Below, piece by piece: positions 53,406 through 62,473 of a stretch of DNA of 64,000 nucleotides. How positions within the stretch are numbered: position 1 is the stretch's first letter; the number at the start of each line of letters is the position of its first letter. The DNA lies in assembly GCA_963545085.1 (NCBI GenBank), contig CAUUHV010000002.1, positions 83,563 to 147,562 on the forward strand, written 5' to 3'. The position numbers and the translations under genes were made by a program. Under the pieces are notes generated by a model. It was given only the letters and a program-made list of their open reading frames with translations, did no database searches and was not told the origin of the DNA. The DNA is from Catonella sp963545085. Its GTDB lineage: Bacteria; Bacillota; Clostridia; Lachnospirales; Lachnospiraceae.

Positions 53406-55013
53406 ATGAAATTAAATGAAAACGGCTTAAAGAACAGGAATGAATGGGAAGAAAAGGGGTACGAAGTGCCTAAGTATGATCGTCCGGAAATGATTAAAAG
53501 GACGAAGGAAAATCCGTGCTGGGTTCATTTCGGAGCAGGCAATATATTCAGGGCGTTTCAGGCGGACATAGCCGAGAAGCTCTTAAATGAGGGTATAACG
53601 GATAAGGGAATTACAGTAGTTGAAGGATATGATTATGAGATTATAGAGAAAAAATACCGCCCTAACGACGATTATTCGATTACCGTAGTTCTGAAATCGG
53701 ACGGCAGTGTTGAGAAGAAAATCATCGGTTCCGTCGGAGAGTCGCTTATTTTAGATTCGAACAATGATGTGGAGTTTAACAGACTTAAAGAAGTTTTTAA
53801 GAAAGATTCCTTGCAGTTTGCCACCTTTACGATTACGGAAAAAGGTTATTCGGTTACTGACGCTAACGGGAATATTCTTCCTGCGGTAAAAGCGGATTTG
53901 GAAGCGGGAGTAAATAAGCCGCAGAGCTATATAGGAAAGGTGGCTGCGCTCTTATACGAGAGATACAGGTCAGGAGAAAAGCCTATAGCTATGGTGTCTA
54001 CGGATAACTGCTCGCATAACGGAGATAAGCTTCACGCGGCGATAGAATGCTTCGCTAAGGGGTGGAGTGAAAACGGTTCAGTAGAAAAGGGATTTAATGA
54101 TTATATAAATGACAAGAATAAGGTGTCTTTCCCATGGACGATGATTGATAAAATTACCCCAAGACCGGACGCTTCGGTGGAGGCTATGTTAAAGTCGGAC
54201 GGAGTGGAGGATTTGGAGCCTGTCGTGACAAGTAAGAATACTTATGTAGCCTCGTTTGTAAATGCTGAGGAAACGGGATATCTTGTAATAGAGGATGCGT
54301 TTCCGAACGGTCGTCCCGCTCTTGAAAAGGGCGGAGTGATTTTTACCGACAGGGAAACTGTGGATAAGGTCGAGAAGATGAAAGTTTGTACCTGTCTTAA
54401 TCCGCTTCATACCGCACTTGCGATATTCGGTTGCGTTTTGGGATATAAAAAGATTTCGGATGAGATGAATGATGCAGAGCTTGTAAAGCTCATAGAGGGA
54501 ATCGGATATAAGGAAGGACTTCCTGTGGTTGTGGATCCGGGTGTTTTAAATCCTTCGGAGTTTATAGATACGGTGCTTAAGGTTCGTTTGCCTAATCCTT
54601 TTATGCCGGATACGCCGCAGAGAATAGCGACGGATACTTCACAAAAGCTTGCGATAAGGTTCGGAGAGACTATTAAAAATTATAAAAAGGCGGGGCTTAA
54701 TCTTAATGACTTGAAGCTTATCCCTCTTGTATTCGCGGGCTGGTTGAGATATCTTATGGGGGTGGGAGATGACGGAAAGGCTTTTGAGCTAAGCTCCGAT
54801 CCTCTGCTTGAAACGGTAAGGCCTTATGTGGAGAAGATTAAATTGGGCGATACGGTGAATGACGGCGATTTACATGAGCTTTTAAGCAACGAAAAGATTT
54901 TCGGAGTTAATTTGTACGATGTAGGATTAGCCGATAAGGCGATCGAATATTTTAATGAGTTTATAGCGGGAGAAGGGGCTGTAAGGAAGACTTTGAAAAA
55001 GTATGTAGGCTGA
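53406..55013 (+). CDS. uxuB: Fructuronate reductase (mannitol dehydrogenase family)
   Basis: 535 aa, polyol dehydrogenase long-chain family. It should interconvert D-fructuronate and D-mannonate with NADH. Marks: VHFGAGNIFRAFQADIAEKLL (nucleotide loop), MVSTDNCSHNGDKLH, FPWTMIDKITPRPD (catalytic Lys region) and CTCLNPLHTALAIFG. Tagaturonate reductases (UxaB) belong to the same family, so specificity is not proven; pairing with uxuA favours fructuronate. It lies 76 bp after uxuA. Confidence 0.88.
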   Translation: MKLNENGLKNRNEWEEKGYEVPKYDRPEMIKRTKENPCWVHFGAGNIFRAFQADIAEKLLNEGITDKGITVVEGYDYEIIEKKYRPNDDYSITVVLKSDGSVEKKIIGSVGESLILDSNNDVEFNRLKEVFKKDSLQFATFTITEKGYSVTDANGNILPAVKADLEAGVNKPQSYIGKVAALLYERYRSGEKPIAMVSTDNCSHNGDKLHAAIECFAKGWSENGSVEKGFNDYINDKNKVSFPWTMIDKITPRPDASVEAMLKSDGVEDLEPVVTSKNTYVASFVNAEETGYLVIEDAFPNGRPALEKGGVIFTDRETVDKVEKMKVCTCLNPLHTALAIFGCVLGYKKISDEMNDAELVKLIEGIGYKEGLPVVVDPGVLNPSEFIDTVLKVRLPNPFMPDTPQRIATDTSQKLAIRFGETIKNYKKAGLNLNDLKLIPLVFAGWLRYLMGVGDDGKAFELSSDPLLETVRPYVEKIKLGDTVNDGDLHELLSNEKIFGVNLYDVGLADKAIEYFNEFIAGEGAVRKTLKKYVG

Positions 55014-55101
55014 GAGAATTGAATGTAGAAATCGGTTTGAATCTGAGAGGTAAGCGCATTATAATATTAAAAGAGATAAAAGAAACGGAGGATTTATACT
55101 T

Positions 55102-55740
55102 ATGAGCACAATTTTTGAAAAATTCAGTAAAATCGGAATTATTCCGGTAGTTGTACTTGAGGACGTAAAGGATGCGGAGCCTCTCGGCAAAGCTCTTATG
55201 GAGGGCGGACTTCCATGCGCCGAGGTTACCTTCAGGACTGCTGCGGCTGAGGAAGCTATTAGAATTATGGCGGAGAAGTTTCCCGATATACTTGTGGGAG
55301 CGGGAACCGTACTCACTACAGAGCAGGCGGACAGAGCTGTAGCGGCGGGCGCAAAGTTTATCGTAAGCCCGGGGCTTAATCCGGATGTGGTTGCTCATTG
55401 CGTGAAAAAAGGCATTCCTGTAACTCCGGGAACCTGTACTCCTACCGATGTGGAAAAAGCGCTCACTTTCGGGCTTGATGTAGTGAAATTTTTCCCTGCG
55501 GAGCCTGCGGGCGGACTTAATTTTATCAAGGCTATAGCAGCTCCTTATGTCGGAGTAAAATTCATGCCTACCGGCGGAATAAATGCGAATAACGTAAGAG
55601 ATTATCTGAAATATGACAGAATAATAGCCTGCGGCGGAAGCTGGATGGTTAAAGGAGATTTAATCAAGGCGGGTGATTTTAATAAAATCAAAGAGCTTAC
55701 AGCCGAAGCCGCAAAAATAGTAAAGGAGATTAGAGGATAA
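55102..55740 (+). CDS. eda: KDPG/KHG aldolase
   Basis: Cleaves 2-keto-3-deoxy-6-phosphogluconate to pyruvate and glyceraldehyde 3-phosphate. 212 aa, normal length. It has the active-site Glu in GLPCAEVTFRT (about residue 46), VGAGTVLTTEQADRAVAAGAKFIVSPG, the Schiff-base Lys in VVKFFPAEPAGG, and FMPTGGIN for phosphate binding. It ends one base into the kinase start (TAATG), so the two are coupled. Confidence 0.96.
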   Translation: MSTIFEKFSKIGIIPVVVLEDVKDAEPLGKALMEGGLPCAEVTFRTAAAEEAIRIMAEKFPDILVGAGTVLTTEQADRAVAAGAKFIVSPGLNPDVVAHCVKKGIPVTPGTCTPTDVEKALTFGLDVVKFFPAEPAGGLNFIKAIAAPYVGVKFMPTGGINANNVRDYLKYDRIIACGGSWMVKGDLIKAGDFNKIKELTAEAAKIVKEIRG

Positions 55741-56846
55741 TGAAAACGGAGTTGAATATAAGACCTGAAAATGAGTGCAGATATGATGCGGTGTCCTTAG
55801 GCGAGGTAATGCTCAGACTTGATCCGGGCGAGGGCAGGATTCGTACCGCGAGGCAGTTCAGAGCTTGGGAAGGCGGCGGAGAGTACAATGTGGTAAGAGG
55901 ACTTCGCAGGTGCTTCGGGCTTCGTACCGGAGTTATCACTGCCTTTGCGGATAACGAAGTGGGAAAGCTTATGGAGGATTTTATTCTTCAGGGCGGAGTC
56001 GATACCTCTCTTATTAAGTGGATGAAAACTGACGGAATAGGCAGAGTTTGCAGAAACGGACTTAATTTTACGGAGCGGGGCTTCGGTATAAGAGGAGCGG
56101 TAGGCTGCTCGGACAGAGCTAATACGGCTATTTCAAAGGCAACTCCGTCAGATTTCGACTTTGAGTATATTTTCGGAAAATTGGGTGTAAGATGGCTTCA
56201 CACGGGCGGAATATACGCTGCTCTTTCGGAGCAGTCGTGCGAAACCGTTATAGAGGCGATTAAGATTGCCAAAAAATACGGAACCGTGATATCCTATGAC
56301 CTCAATTACAGACCGTCCATGTGGAGCGCTATCGGCGGGCTTAAAAAGGCTCAGGAGGTAAATAAGGAAATCGCCAAGTATGTGGATGTAATGATAGGAA
56401 ACGAGGAAGACTTTACCGCCTGCCTCGGTTTTGAGATAGAAGGAAATGACGAGAATTTAAAGGAGCTTAATATAGACGGTTACAAAAAGATGATAGAAGA
56501 GGCGGTAAAGGTTTATCCTAACTTTAAAGCCGTGGCAACTACTCTTCGTACTGTAAGAACCGCTACCGTAAACGATTGGTCCGCACTTTGCTTCGGAAAC
56601 GGCGGAGAAATTTATAAGGCAAAGCAGTATGACGGGCTTGAGATTATGGACAGAGTAGGCGGCGGAGATTCTTTCGCGTCAGGACTTATTTACGGGCTTA
56701 TGACTACGGGAGATGCCGAGATTGCGGTAAATTACGGTGCGGCTCACGGCGCTTTAGCCATGACTACACCGGGAGATACGACGATGGCATCTAAAAAGGA
56801 AGTTGAGGCTCTTATGGGTGGAGCGGGAGCAAGAGTGCAGAGGTAG
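55740..56846 (+). CDS. kdgK: 2-keto-3-deoxygluconate kinase (PfkB family)
   Basis: Phosphorylates KDG to KDPG. 368 aa, about 50 residues longer than common KdgK. It shows SLGEVMLRLDPGEGRI and FRAWEGGGEYNVVRGL (substrate/GG region) near the N-terminus and the PfkB signature with catalytic Asp in DRVGGGDSFASGLIYGL (near residue 305). An insert near residue 230 (GFEIEGNDENLKELNIDG) accounts for part of the extra length. Its position between eda and uxaC supports the role. Confidence 0.9.
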   Translation: MKTELNIRPENECRYDAVSLGEVMLRLDPGEGRIRTARQFRAWEGGGEYNVVRGLRRCFGLRTGVITAFADNEVGKLMEDFILQGGVDTSLIKWMKTDGIGRVCRNGLNFTERGFGIRGAVGCSDRANTAISKATPSDFDFEYIFGKLGVRWLHTGGIYAALSEQSCETVIEAIKIAKKYGTVISYDLNYRPSMWSAIGGLKKAQEVNKEIAKYVDVMIGNEEDFTACLGFEIEGNDENLKELNIDGYKKMIEEAVKVYPNFKAVATTLRTVRTATVNDWSALCFGNGGEIYKAKQYDGLEIMDRVGGGDSFASGLIYGLMTTGDAEIAVNYGAAHGALAMTTPGDTTMASKKEVEALMGGAGARVQR

Positions 56847-56849
56847 GAT

Positions 56850-58247
56850 ATGAAAAAATTTTTGGATAAAGATTTTCTTCTTGAGACCGAAACGGCGAAG
56901 CGTTTATTCCATGAATATGCTGAAAATATGCCTATTATTGACTATCACTGTCATTTGAATCCTAAGGAGATTTACGAGGATATCAGGTATAATAATATTA
57001 CCGAGGTTTGGCTTGGCGGAGATCATTATAAATGGAGACAAATGAGGTCGAACGGGGTAGAAGAGAAATATATTACCGGCGATGCATCCGACAAGGATAA
57101 GTTCATAAAATGGGCTGAAACTCTTGAAATGGCTATAGGTAACCCGCTTTATCACTGGAGTCATTTGGAATTAAAGAAATATTTCGGCTATGAAGGGCAT
57201 CTTTCGGGTGAAACTGCCGAGGAAGTATGGGAGCTTTGCAATGATAAACTTAAAAACGGCGGTCTTTCGGCAAGAAAGCTTATTGAAGTTTCCAATGTGG
57301 ATGTAATATGCACAACCGATGACCCTGCAGACTCCCTTGAATGGCATAAGAAGATAAAGGAAGATGATTTTTCAGTAAGGGTGCTTCCGACCTGGCGTCC
57401 TGATAAGGCTCTTCATATTGAAAAGGACGGTTTTTCGGATTATCTTAAGACACTCTCCGAAGTGAGCGGAGTGAAAATCACGGATTTTGATTCTCTTATA
57501 GAGGCTCTTAAAATAAGAATGGATTTCTTCATCGAAAACGGCTGTAAGGTATCCGACCACGGACTCGAGTATATAATGTATGAGGCATACGCGGATAATG
57601 AAGTGAATGAAATTCTTAAAAAGAAGCTTAGCGGAAAGCCGCTTTCAGAAACGGAAGAGAGGAAGTTTAAAACGGCTTTCATGGTGGCAATGGGTAAGGA
57701 GTACGCAAAGAAAAATCTTGTAATGCAGCTTCATTACGGAGTAATCAGAGATTTAAATAAAAGAATCTTTAACGCTCTCGGTGCGGACGCGGGAATAGAC
57801 GCGGTTAACAACTACAGCTCGTCCGTCGAAACCGGCAAATACTTAAACGCTCTTGCAGAGGAAAATTTACTTCCTAAAACCATTATTTATCCGCTCAATT
57901 CTTCCGACTTTGACACGGTCGGCACGGTAATAGGCTGTTTTCAGGATAGCGGCGCCGTAGGTAAAATTCAGCACGGAAGCGGCTGGTGGTTCAACGACCA
58001 CAAATCGGGTATGATAAATCAGATGACCTCGCTTGCCAACTTGGGTTTGCTTGGAAACTTTATAGGAATGCTTACGGATTCAAGGAGCTTTCTTTCCTAC
58101 ACAAGACATGAGTATTTCAGAAGGATTATGTGCAATCTCATAGGAAACCTTGTTGAAAACGGCGAGTATCCGGAGGATGAAAAGAGTTTAAAGAAGATTG
58201 TAGAAGGAATTTCTTATAAGAACGCAAAGAGATATTTCGAGTTTTAA
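56850..58247 (+). CDS. uxaC: Uronate isomerase (glucuronate/galacturonate isomerase)
   Basis: Converts D-glucuronate to fructuronate and D-galacturonate to tagaturonate. 465 aa, typical. It has the amidohydrolase-fold metal motif YHCHLNPKEI (about residue 33) and VWLGGDHYKWRQMRSNGV, then CTTDDPADSLEWH, MQLHYGVIRDLNKR and SGWWFNDHKSGM. It is the last gene of the operon, 3 bp after kdgK, and is followed by a terminator. Confidence 0.96.
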   Translation: MKKFLDKDFLLETETAKRLFHEYAENMPIIDYHCHLNPKEIYEDIRYNNITEVWLGGDHYKWRQMRSNGVEEKYITGDASDKDKFIKWAETLEMAIGNPLYHWSHLELKKYFGYEGHLSGETAEEVWELCNDKLKNGGLSARKLIEVSNVDVICTTDDPADSLEWHKKIKEDDFSVRVLPTWRPDKALHIEKDGFSDYLKTLSEVSGVKITDFDSLIEALKIRMDFFIENGCKVSDHGLEYIMYEAYADNEVNEILKKKLSGKPLSETEERKFKTAFMVAMGKEYAKKNLVMQLHYGVIRDLNKRIFNALGADAGIDAVNNYSSSVETGKYLNALAEENLLPKTIIYPLNSSDFDTVGTVIGCFQDSGAVGKIQHGSGWWFNDHKSGMINQMTSLANLGLLGNFIGMLTDSRSFLSYTRHEYFRRIMCNLIGNLVENGEYPEDEKSLKKIVEGISYKNAKRYFEF

Positions 58248-58262
58248 GTAAATACCGAGCTT

Positions 58263-58298
58263 AATCGGGCAGGAGACACTTTTCCTGCCCGATTTTAT
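58263..58298. terminator. Terminator between uxaC and the converging AraC gene
   Basis: A 12-bp perfect stem (58263-58274 with 58283-58294) and an 8-nt loop is followed by TTAT. It probably serves uxaC and may also stop transcription coming from the opposite strand. Confidence 0.8.
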
Positions 58299-58299
58299 A

Positions 58300-59271
58300 T
58301 CATCCCTTTGTAAGTCTGTATTCCTTGGGCGACATTCCGTATTTTTCACGAAATTTTCTATGGAAGTAGCTGCTGTTGTCATAGCCGACAGAAACTATTA
58401 TCCGCTCTACAGTAAGAGTACTTTGCTTCAGCAGGAATACCGCTTGTTGGAGTTTTCTTTCTTGAAGCAGTTCTTTAAAATTTTTATTAAGATGCTTTTT
58501 TAATAAGCGGCTCACAAAATATGCGGGCTCATTTATTTCCGCGGAAATTTCCGCAAGAGTTCCGTCTTTGTAGCGGGTTTCGATATATTTTAAAACGGTA
58601 AAGACCATATTTTCCTCATATCTGTCGGGTAAGTCCTTATTGATGTTTTCGGCAAAAGCCGACAGGTTCATGAGCAATAATCCCATTGTGGTTTGAATGA
58701 CAGTATTTGTGGCGGGATGCTTTTCGTAGATTGTCCATATCATATTTTCAAGGAGATTTTGCACCGGGAGGATGTCTTTCGCTGAAAAATGCAGGAAGCT
58801 TAACAGGGAATCTCCGCCTGAAAGCGTGGACAGTAAAAAATCTCGAAGTACGTTTTCTTCCCTCATCATTGAAAACGAAACATTAAAAAATTCCGGCAAA
58901 ATTACAAAATTAACCGCTATGTCCGACTCGGAGGCAGGCAGGATTTCCTGAGTGGCGTTCTGATTTAAAAATAAAAGATCGCCTTCCTTTAAAACAAGAG
59001 TTTCCTTTCCGTTTAAAATATGCGTAGTACTGCCGCTACACATATAAACAAGTTCCACGTAATTATGTTTATGCTTCGGGAAATGAACGAAGCGGGTATG
59101 AGGGCGCACTTCAATCAGCCTGCCCTTGTCAAGGAGCTTACTGCTGTCGATGATGAATTGTTTGCTGTTCTCCTCAGTATATAGTTCGGCACGTACGGTA
59201 TCGGAGCCGTTTAAATATTGCTCCTCTTCAGGGGTTATCCGTTTAAGTTTTTCGAGAAGCTCTTTTCTCAT
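58300..59271 (-). CDS. AraC-family regulator, probable rhamnose activator
   Basis: 323 aa with a cupin-type sensor (about residues 55-105; FVHFPKHKHNYVELVYMCSGSTTHILNGKETLVLKEGDLLFLNQN) and a C-terminal AraC HTH pair (about 225-320; YFVSRLLKKHLNKNFKELLQERK and VGYDNSSYFHRKFREKYGMSPKEYRL). It diverges from rhaB with a 196-bp gap and is expected to activate the rhamnose genes. The ribosome site is GAGGAAA. It could also act on the uxu operon. Confidence 0.88.
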   Translation of the reverse strand: MRKELLEKLKRITPEEEQYLNGSDTVRAELYTEENSKQFIIDSSKLLDKGRLIEVRPHTRFVHFPKHKHNYVELVYMCSGSTTHILNGKETLVLKEGDLLFLNQNATQEILPASESDIAVNFVILPEFFNVSFSMMREENVLRDFLLSTLSGGDSLLSFLHFSAKDILPVQNLLENMIWTIYEKHPATNTVIQTTMGLLLMNLSAFAENINKDLPDRYEENMVFTVLKYIETRYKDGTLAEISAEINEPAYFVSRLLKKHLNKNFKELLQERKLQQAVFLLKQSTLTVERIIVSVGYDNSSYFHRKFREKYGMSPKEYRLTKG

Positions 59272-59349
59272 GATTTCCTCTTTCTTTTATATATTGCAAA
59301 TAAGGTCCCTGTTGTTTGCATAGAATGACCTAAAATTCCTTATTATTTC

Positions 59350-59377
59350 ATTATAAAATGAAAATATAAAAGCGCAA
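59350..59377 (-). promoter_or_regulatory. Promoter of the rha-linked AraC gene
   Basis: On the minus strand TTGCGC (59377-59372), a 16-nt spacer and TATAAT (59355-59350). The facing rhaB promoter could not be placed with confidence. Confidence 0.55.
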
Positions 59378-59467
59378 GTAAAGAATATGGATATCGTGTT
59401 TATGCTCCTCTCGGGCAGAGAATTCTGCTTGTAGGATTCTTTCGTATGAGAAAGGAAGGTACTTTAA

Positions 59468-60868
59468 ATGAGATACTATTTAGCAGTGGATATCGGAGCT
59501 TCCGGCGGAAGGCATATTTTGGGTTATCTTAAAGGCGGGAAGATGATTACGGAGGAGGTATACCGTTTTCCGAACGGGCTTGTAGAAAAGAACGGGAAAT
59601 ATTGTTGGGATGTGGATATGCTTTTTAATCATATAGTGACGGGGCTTATCAAATGTAAAGAAATTGGAAAAATTCCGGTATCAATGGGAATAGATACTTG
59701 GGGAGTGGACTTTGTGCTGCTTGACAAAGAAGGAAAAATAATCGGAGATGCGGTAGGTTATAGGGATGCCCGTACAAAGGACATGGATAAAGAGGTATAT
59801 GGAATAATTTCCGAGAAGGAGCTATATAAGAGAACGGGCATACAGAAGCAGATTTTCAACACGATTTATCAGCTTATGGCGATTAAAAGGACCGATTATA
59901 AGGCGCTTGAAAACGCGGAAAGACTTTTGCTGATACCCGAGTATTTTAATTACCTGCTGACGGGAAAATATATGTCTGAGTACACAAACGCAACCACAAC
60001 TAAACTTGTAAGCTGTGAAACCGGAGAATGGGACATAGAGCTTATAAAAAAATTAGGCTATCCGGAGAAAATATTCGGAGCGCTTAATATGCCGGGAACT
60101 GCTGTTGGTATGCTTACGGAGGAAATACAAAAAAAGACAGGTTTTAACTGCGAAGTGGTGCTTGCGGCAACTCATGATACCGCATCCGCCATTATGGCTG
60201 TGCCGGCGGATAAGGACGGAGCAATTTATATAAGCTCCGGAACATGGTCTTTGATGGGAACTGAGATATTAAAGGCGGACAGCTCGGAGGAGAGCAGGAT
60301 AAGAAATTTCACAAATGAAGGCGGCTACAATAAGAGATTTCGCTATTTGAAAAATATAATGGGACTTTGGATGATTCAAAGTGTACGAAAAGAAATTGCT
60401 CCGGATATGGGATTTGGGGAAATCTGCGAAAAGGCGGCGGCAGAAAAAATTTCTTCTATTGTAGACTGCAGCGATGACAGATTTTTAGCTCCCGACAATA
60501 TGACGGAGGAAATAAAGAAAAGTTGCAAAGAAACCGGACAGAGGGTTCCTGAAGGAATAGCCGAAACGGCAAGCGTTATATATAACAGCCTTGCGGAATG
60601 CTATATTAAATGCCTTAAAGAGATAGAGGAAAGAAAAGGAGAAAAATATTCAGGAGAAATTTATGTGGTCGGCGGAGGCTCGAAAGCGGGATATTTAAAT
60701 AATCTGCTTGCGAAAAAATCGGGACATACGGTGAAAGCGGGTCCGGCAGAAGCTACGGCAATCGGGAATATTACCGCGCTTATGATAGCTGACGGAGAGA
60801 TTTCGGATTTATTTGCAGCAAGGAAATTGATTGAGAAATCTTTTGAAATTGAAACATATACACCGTAA
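59468..60868 (+). CDS. rhaB: Rhamnulokinase
   Basis: Phosphorylates L-rhamnulose at C1. 466 aa FGGY-type kinase. It starts YYLAVDIGASGGRHILGYL (phosphate 1 loop), has MGIDTWGVDFVLLD with the catalytic Asp, HDTASAIMAVP, ISSGTWSLMG and the adenosine loop VVGGGSKAGYLNNLLA. The S-G-G-R at residues 12-15 and DTWGVDF are typical of RhaB rather than xylulo- or fuculokinase. It is the first gene of the rhamnose set. Confidence 0.92.
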   Translation: MRYYLAVDIGASGGRHILGYLKGGKMITEEVYRFPNGLVEKNGKYCWDVDMLFNHIVTGLIKCKEIGKIPVSMGIDTWGVDFVLLDKEGKIIGDAVGYRDARTKDMDKEVYGIISEKELYKRTGIQKQIFNTIYQLMAIKRTDYKALENAERLLLIPEYFNYLLTGKYMSEYTNATTTKLVSCETGEWDIELIKKLGYPEKIFGALNMPGTAVGMLTEEIQKKTGFNCEVVLAATHDTASAIMAVPADKDGAIYISSGTWSLMGTEILKADSSEESRIRNFTNEGGYNKRFRYLKNIMGLWMIQSVRKEIAPDMGFGEICEKAAAEKISSIVDCSDDRFLAPDNMTEEIKKSCKETGQRVPEGIAETASVIYNSLAECYIKCLKEIEERKGEKYSGEIYVVGGGSKAGYLNNLLAKKSGHTVKAGPAEATAIGNITALMIADGEISDLFAARKLIEKSFEIETYTP

Positions 60869-60907
60869 GTATTTAGAACATATAAACCACGAAAAAGGAG
60901 AAAAAAG

Positions 60908-62329
60908 ATGTTAGTAAAAACAAAGGCGAAGGTAGGAATTTTTTCAATCGCTCTCGGAGCTTATTTAGTACAGTTTCCTGAGCTGAGGCATGAATTTGAG
61001 TCGCAGTACGAGGATTTTAAAAAGAGCATACCGGATACGGTGGAGCTTATTGACGGCGGGATGATTACTGCAAAGGAGGAGGCTATGGCTGCCGGAGATA
61101 AATTCAGGGCGGCGGATGTGGATGTGGTATTTTTACAGATGCTTACCTACGCCACCTCTTATAACGTACTTCCTGCGGTAAGAGATTTGAACGTGCCCGT
61201 TGTGGTTATAAACATACAGAAGAAAAAGGCGCCTGATTACAGCGCTACGGATATTCCGACATGGCTCGGCACACTGTATGCCTGCGGAGCTGTAGGAGAG
61301 GCGACAGCCGATCTTGAAAGAGCGGGAAAAAGATATGCCGTTATCACGGGAGTTGTCGAAGGTGGAGATGAGGAAGCGGCAAAGCAGATAGAGGACTGGT
61401 GCAGGGCGGCTCAGGTAAGAAGGAGATTCAGACAGACAAATCTGGCTCAGATAGGCAGAACTTATCCGGGAATGATGGACTTATATATCGATGAAACAAA
61501 TCTTTACAACAGAATGGGACTTTATACCAAGCAGTTCGATTGGGAAGATATGTGGTGCATGGCTGATGATGTTACGGATACAGAAGAAATAGAAAAGAAG
61601 GCGAAAGAAATTCTTGAAACCTTTGAAATTGAAGGCGGAGGAGCCGTAGAAAAGGTTTGGGAGATGGCAAGATATGTAGTCGCTTTTGAAAGATGGGCGA
61701 AGAAAGAGGATCTTACCATGGTGGCATCCCATTATGCGGGAAAGGCTGCAGGACAGGCGGGAATACTTGACTCCATGCTTATTCCGGCTTTTTCAATGCT
61801 TATTAAACAGGGAACTGCCTGTGCAGTGGAGGGAGATATAAAGGTTGCCATGGCTATGAGTATTTTAAAGACCATTGCCGGTACCGGGCAGCTTTCGGAA
61901 ATGTATTCGATAGATTTTAATAAGGATATTTGTATAATAGGTCACTCAGGCTCGGGAGATGCCGATATATCTGGAGCGCGCAAGCCTTCGATGAAGATTG
62001 TGGAAGTATTCCACGGTAAGGTCGGCGGCGGCTATCTCACGCAGTTTTATCCTCCTGCAGGAGAGGTTACTTATCTTGCGATTACTCAGGATAAGGACGG
62101 AAAGTTTAAATTTGTAGTGGCTGAGGGAGTAAATGAGGAAGGCGAAATATTTACTTTCGGAGATACGAATATGAGAACGCGTTTTGCCTGCGGAGCAAGG
62201 GAATTTGTGAACCGTTGGAGCGAGGCGGGACCTACTCATCACATGGCGGCGGCTATAGGCAGACATATAGATACGATAATTAAAGTGGCTAAGATTATGG
62301 ATATTCAGATAGAAATAGTAACGAGGTAA
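60908..62329 (+). CDS. FucI/AraA-fold sugar isomerase, probable L-rhamnose isomerase
   Basis: 473 aa of the L-fucose/L-arabinose isomerase superfamily. It opens VGIFSIALGAYLVQFPELRHEF, has GTLYACGAVGEATADLERAGKRYAVITG, the metal-site acids in CAVEGDIKVAMAM (Glu and Asp) and probable metal His in IIGHSGSGDADIS, with a second His in VFHGKVGGG. It is not of the RhaA (TIM-barrel) type. Its place between rhaB and rhaD, where the isomerase is needed, makes L-rhamnose to L-rhamnulose the likely reaction; other 6-deoxy or pentose sugars are alternatives. The ribosome site AAAGGAG is good. Confidence 0.82.
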   Translation: MLVKTKAKVGIFSIALGAYLVQFPELRHEFESQYEDFKKSIPDTVELIDGGMITAKEEAMAAGDKFRAADVDVVFLQMLTYATSYNVLPAVRDLNVPVVVINIQKKKAPDYSATDIPTWLGTLYACGAVGEATADLERAGKRYAVITGVVEGGDEEAAKQIEDWCRAAQVRRRFRQTNLAQIGRTYPGMMDLYIDETNLYNRMGLYTKQFDWEDMWCMADDVTDTEEIEKKAKEILETFEIEGGGAVEKVWEMARYVVAFERWAKKEDLTMVASHYAGKAAGQAGILDSMLIPAFSMLIKQGTACAVEGDIKVAMAMSILKTIAGTGQLSEMYSIDFNKDICIIGHSGSGDADISGARKPSMKIVEVFHGKVGGGYLTQFYPPAGEVTYLAITQDKDGKFKFVVAEGVNEEGEIFTFGDTNMRTRFACGAREFVNRWSEAGPTHHMAAAIGRHIDTIIKVAKIMDIQIEIVTR

Positions 62330-62473
62330 AATTCACAAAATTGTGTTTAAAGAGAAGCGATAGCAATATTTCTTATGATGGTTTGTGAATAATTCGGGAC
62401 ATATATAGGGAAGTTGATTTTAACAGTAGAAATTGCATGCTACATTGTGCAAATAACGGAAAAGAGGAAGATA

